Shown here one piece after another: positions 6,478-8,402 of a stretch of DNA of 8,402 bases (position 1 is its first letter; the number at the start of each line of letters is the position of its first letter). Under the pieces are notes generated by a model. That model made no database searches and was not told the origin of the DNA. It worked only from the letters and a program-made list of their open reading frames with translations. The stretch lies in the NCBI GenBank assembly GCA_028710055.1, contig JAQUSX010000015.1:1-8402 (forward strand), written 5' to 3'. The translations under genes and the position numbers were made by a program. Source of the DNA: Clostridia bacterium (GTDB taxonomy: Bacteria; Bacillota; Clostridia; Christensenellales; CAG-314).

Positions 6478-7057
6478 AGCTTTGTCCGTTTAATTCGTCC
6501 AAGGTCAGTTCATATGCGGGTACAAAATTACTCATGAAATAATTTACTTCCTTACTATTGTAAGCAATTAACTCTTTTTTTATCGTTTCAGCGGCCTGCG
6601 AAAATTCTTTGTTGCCTGTTTTCAATTCTTCGATACATTTTATATAAGCGCAAAGTTTGTCGGCGTATTTAACATATTTTTTTTCAGTTTCGCAAGGATT
6701 TTTTAGTATATCGGCATAAATATTTTTCATTTCGGGGGGCAAATATGTCAAGAGCTTGTCGTTTGCGGCGTTTTCAATCTGCTTATAAGCCGAATTGAGC
6801 TCGCGATTGATATATTTTATGGGCGTAGGCAGATCTCCCGTTATCACTTCGCTGCACTCATGAAACAGGGCTTTTACGGCGATAGAATCCGCGTCTAAAT
6901 TCTGCCCAAAATATGTATTGCCTATAACGGCAAGGCTGTGCGCCACTACCGCTACCTGCTGACTATGCTCCATAATGTTTTCGCTCACGGTGGAACGCAT
7001 AAGACTCCAACGGTTTATATATTTCATTCTGTTTAAAAAAGCGAAGAATTTACGCAT
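6470..7057 (-). CDS. yfbR: YfbR-like HD-domain 5'-deoxynucleotidase
   Basis: A 195-residue HD-domain phosphohydrolase closely resembling E. coli YfbR (199 aa), which removes the phosphate from deoxynucleoside 5'-monophosphates in the cytoplasm. Shared blocks include RMKYINRWSLMR (10-21), ENIMEHSQQVAVVAHSLA (26-43), SEVITGDLPTPIKY (69-82), YADKLCAYIKCIEEL (131-145) and a C-terminal VNYFMSNFVPAYELTLDEL. The metal ligands are H31, H66 and D133, with E70 as the likely catalytic acid. The second HD-motif residue is E67, where E. coli has Asp, so the motif reads HE. The open frame reaches 7225, but that start would lie across the thiT riboswitch; AAAGGAG (7067-7073) before the ATG at 7057 fixes the start. 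It heads the operon with the ABC-like and S41 genes. Confidence 0.92.
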   Translation of the reverse strand: MRKFFAFLNRMKYINRWSLMRSTVSENIMEHSQQVAVVAHSLAVIGNTYFGQNLDADSIAVKALFHECSEVITGDLPTPIKYINRELNSAYKQIENAANDKLLTYLPPEMKNIYADILKNPCETEKKYVKYADKLCAYIKCIEELKTGNKEFSQAAETIKKELIAYNSKEVNYFMSNFVPAYELTLDELNGQSYD

Positions 7058-7084
7058 AACAAAAATCTCCTTTGTATAAAAAAA

Positions 7085-7113
7085 ATTATACTCTATTAAT
7101 ACGCTTTTTGCAA
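7085..7113 (-). promoter_or_regulatory. Predicted sigma-A promoter for the yfbR operon
   Basis: On the minus strand, TTGCAA (7108-7113) and a perfect TATAAT (7085-7090) are separated by 17 nt. The start would be near 7078, giving a short leader of about 20 nt that contains the AAAGGAG site. It is back-to-back with the thiT promoter; the two -35 boxes are 12 nt apart. Confidence 0.7.
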
Positions 7114-7125
7114 TGGTATTTTTGG

Positions 7126-7153
7126 TTGACAAATATTTTTGCTGGTGTATAAT
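7126..7153 (+). promoter_or_regulatory. Near-consensus sigma-A promoter for the thiT riboswitch
   Basis: TTGACA (7126-7131) and TATAAT (7148-7153) are both perfect consensus hexamers with a 16-nt spacer. Transcription should start near 7160, just ahead of the TPP aptamer, so the promoter is strong and the control is left to the riboswitch. Confidence 0.85.
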
Positions 7154-7173
7154 CAAGGTATAAATTAAATAAA

Positions 7174-7249
7174 AATGTTTGGGGTGCTTAATAAAAGCTG
7201 AGATAATACCCACCGAACCTAACAAGGTAATGCTTGACGGGGAAACGTT
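7174..7249 (+). ncRNA. TPP riboswitch (THI element) aptamer
   Basis: The conserved THI-box sequence is present: GGGGTGC (7181-7187), GCTGAGATAATACCC (7197-7211) and GAACCT, followed by the GGTAATGC and GACGGGGAA segments of the P4/P5 arm (7215-7245). The closing P1 helix pairs AATGTTT (7174-7180) with AAACGTT (7243-7249), with one G-U. A short P3 forms in GCTT-AATAA-AAGC. It binds thiamine pyrophosphate and lowers expression of the downstream transporter gene. The identification from the conserved core is firm; exact ends are read by eye. Confidence 0.95.
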
Positions 7250-7266
7250 AAAAAAACGAACGGCGT

Positions 7267-7305
7267 ATGTTTCAGATTGTTTATTAAATAATCTGAAACT
7301 TTTTT
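7267..7305 (+). terminator. Riboswitch-controlled terminator with antiterminator
   Basis: GTTTCAGATT (7269-7278) pairs perfectly with AATCTGAAAC (7290-7299), and further A-U and G-U pairs can extend the stem to about 14 bp. Six T follow at 7300-7305. ATGTTTC (7267-7273) can instead pair with GAAACGT (7242-7248) in the 3' strand of P1, which would open the terminator. With TPP bound, P1 holds that strand and the terminator forms, so transcription stops before thiT. Confidence 0.88.
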
Positions 7306-7323
7306 ATTTGCCGGAGGTTTTTT

Positions 7324-8402
7324 ATGTTAGATTTATTTAATTCCACTCCTTTTGACGCGGTCGCCGCCATAGCTTTGATAGTAACGGCTGTAATTATCAT
7401 AGGGCTTATTATCGTAGGTGTTATTGTAAAACGCCGCAGTCCGCAGTCAATCCCGAGATTTAAAAATATTTCAATAGGACTCACTGCTGGATATTCTTTG
7501 GGAGTATTGGCGCCGCTATTGTATTTAAAAATCCAAGAATACGCCGCGGCGGGATATATTGATTTTTCAACGTTTTTGCCTGTCGCTATCTTAATCGGCA
7601 TTATAATAATTTTGGCAATAACAACTTTAATTATTTCAATTTTCCGTCCCGAAAAAACTTCGCTTTTTGCAAAAATCGCTTTAATCTGCGTCACTATCGC
7701 CTTTATCGGATTTTTTGTAGTGATATCTATTATAAATAAAGCCAATTTTACCGTGATCGGAAACGGCTTGTTATTATATATTTTCACCGCGGCGATTTTG
7801 GCGCTTATTGCCTTTTTAACGGCGTTTATTTGCAAAAAACAAGACAGCGACAAAACAAAGTCTATCGTTTACGCCGCCGTTTGTATCGCGATGAGTTTCG
7901 CTTTGTCTTACCTAAGGCTCTTTGAGCTTCCTCAAGGCGGCTCGATAACCTTTGCCAGTTTGCTGCCGCTAATGCTTTATAGCTTTATGTTCGGCGGCAG
8001 AAAAGGCGTTTTGGCGGGGCTTGTTTACGGTATGCTGCAGTTTATTCAATCGCCTTGGTTTATGCACCCCGTGCAGTTTTTGCTGGACTACCCTATCGCT
8101 TTCGCAGCCATCGGTCTTACGGGAATGCTGCGCGAAAGAAATATTTTCCACAGAAGTCAAGTCGCGCAGTTTTGCGTGGGCGCAACGGCGGCTACCGTGA
8201 TACGCTATCTTTCGCACGTAATAAGCGGCATTTTCGTTTTCGGCTCGGGCGATCCCGAAAACTACGGAGCGGTCGCGTGGAGCTTTTTGTATAACGCGTT
8301 TACGTTTGCCGACCTTGCTATCGTTTTGGTCGTAGCGGTATTGCTTTTCGCGTCAAAAACGGGCAAAAGACTTGTCAATGAAAATTCTTATATAAATTTG
8401 AA
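7324..8402 (+). CDS. thiT: ThiT-type thiamine ECF transporter S component, long N-terminal extension (partial at 3' end)
   Basis: The membrane subunit that binds thiamine for an ECF transporter, working with shared EcfA/EcfA'/EcfT energising parts that are not in this window. The 359 visible residues divide in two. Residues 1-171 hold about five hydrophobic segments (11-36, 48-69, 84-107, 116-138, 147-170) with no family I recognise. Residues about 178-345 are ThiT-like: the GGSITFASLLPLMLYSF stretch, the HPVQFLLDYPIAF helix (248-260), HVISGIFVFGSG and NYGAVAWSFLYN (313-324), which align with the thiamine-site regions of Lactococcus ThiT. Typical ThiT is about 180 residues, so this one is roughly twice as long. 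GGAGG (7313-7317) lies 6 nt before the ATG, fixing the start ahead of the extension. The TPP riboswitch upstream confirms the thiamine role. The frame has no stop before the right edge. Confidence 0.9.
   Translation, partial: MLDLFNSTPFDAVAAIALIVTAVIIIGLIIVGVIVKRRSPQSIPRFKNISIGLTAGYSLGVLAPLLYLKIQEYAAAGYIDFSTFLPVAILIGIIIILAITTLIISIFRPEKTSLFAKIALICVTIAFIGFFVVISIINKANFTVIGNGLLLYIFTAAILALIAFLTAFICKKQDSDKTKSIVYAAVCIAMSFALSYLRLFELPQGGSITFASLLPLMLYSFMFGGRKGVLAGLVYGMLQFIQSPWFMHPVQFLLDYPIAFAAIGLTGMLRERNIFHRSQVAQFCVGATAATVIRYLSHVISGIFVFGSGDPENYGAVAWSFLYNAFTFADLAIVLVVAVLLFASKTGKRLVNENSYINL

Noticed and set aside
7058..7225. 56-residue N-terminal extension of the YfbR-like protein
   Set aside because: It would be antisense to the TPP riboswitch and the thiT promoter, and E. 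coli YfbR aligns from the ATG at 7057, which has AAAGGAG in front.
7284..7853. 189-codon minus-strand open frame, Ile/Lys-rich
   Set aside because: Antisense shadow of the hydrophobic thiT extension; it begins in no promoter or ribosome-binding context and has no family resemblance.
7969..8294. Short open frames on both strands inside thiT
   Set aside because: The ThiT frame continues without a stop and carries the family motifs through this stretch; these are out-of-frame shadows.

Overview
The window looks like part of the chromosome of a low-GC, Gram-positive anaerobe of the Firmicutes, most likely a Clostridia-type lineage. The evidence is the AT-rich intergenic DNA, strong AAGGAG/GGAGG ribosome-binding sites, intrinsic terminators with long U runs, a TPP riboswitch in front of a ThiT-type ECF transporter subunit (a mainly Firmicutes family), a DUF3343 protein and an S41 lipoprotein protease. 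The genus cannot be told from the sequence. I see no transposase, integrase, tRNA, rRNA, CRISPR array or phage gene.

Region 1 (1-2180, minus strand) holds, in transcription order, a small DUF3343 protein, endonuclease III (nth) and the GTPase ObgE, which is cut by the left edge. ObgE has its own promoter in the nth-obgE gap. Region 2 (2243-3361, plus strand) is a class V aminotransferase-fold, cysteine desulfurase-like enzyme, divergent from the DUF3343 gene. The two together suggest sulfur or selenium trafficking. Region 3 (3412-4313) is a divergent pair of unrecognised genes (192 aa on the minus strand, 76 aa on the plus strand) separated by a short region with two abutting palindromes. Hairpin terminators lie on both sides of this pair.

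Region 4 (4386-7057, minus strand) is a tightly packed three-gene operon: a YfbR-like HD-domain 5'-nucleotidase, an ABC-type ATPase domain that has lost most of its catalytic motifs, and an S41 C-terminal-processing-type lipoprotein protease. The first two genes overlap by 8 nt. The third starts 1 nt after the second stops, and its ribosome-binding site lies inside the second gene. Region 5 (7126 to the right edge, plus strand) is transcribed divergently from the operon. It has a near-consensus promoter, a TPP riboswitch, a terminator/antiterminator switch and a ThiT thiamine transporter subunit with an unusual hydrophobic N-terminal extension of about 175 residues. The gene runs off the right edge.

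The least ordinary items are the degenerate ABC ATPase coupled to the S41 protease, the enlarged riboswitch-controlled ThiT, and the divergent pair of unknown genes with palindromic control DNA. Four automatic start positions were moved or judged from ribosome-binding sites, as stated in the entries. ObgE and ThiT are both incomplete at window edges.
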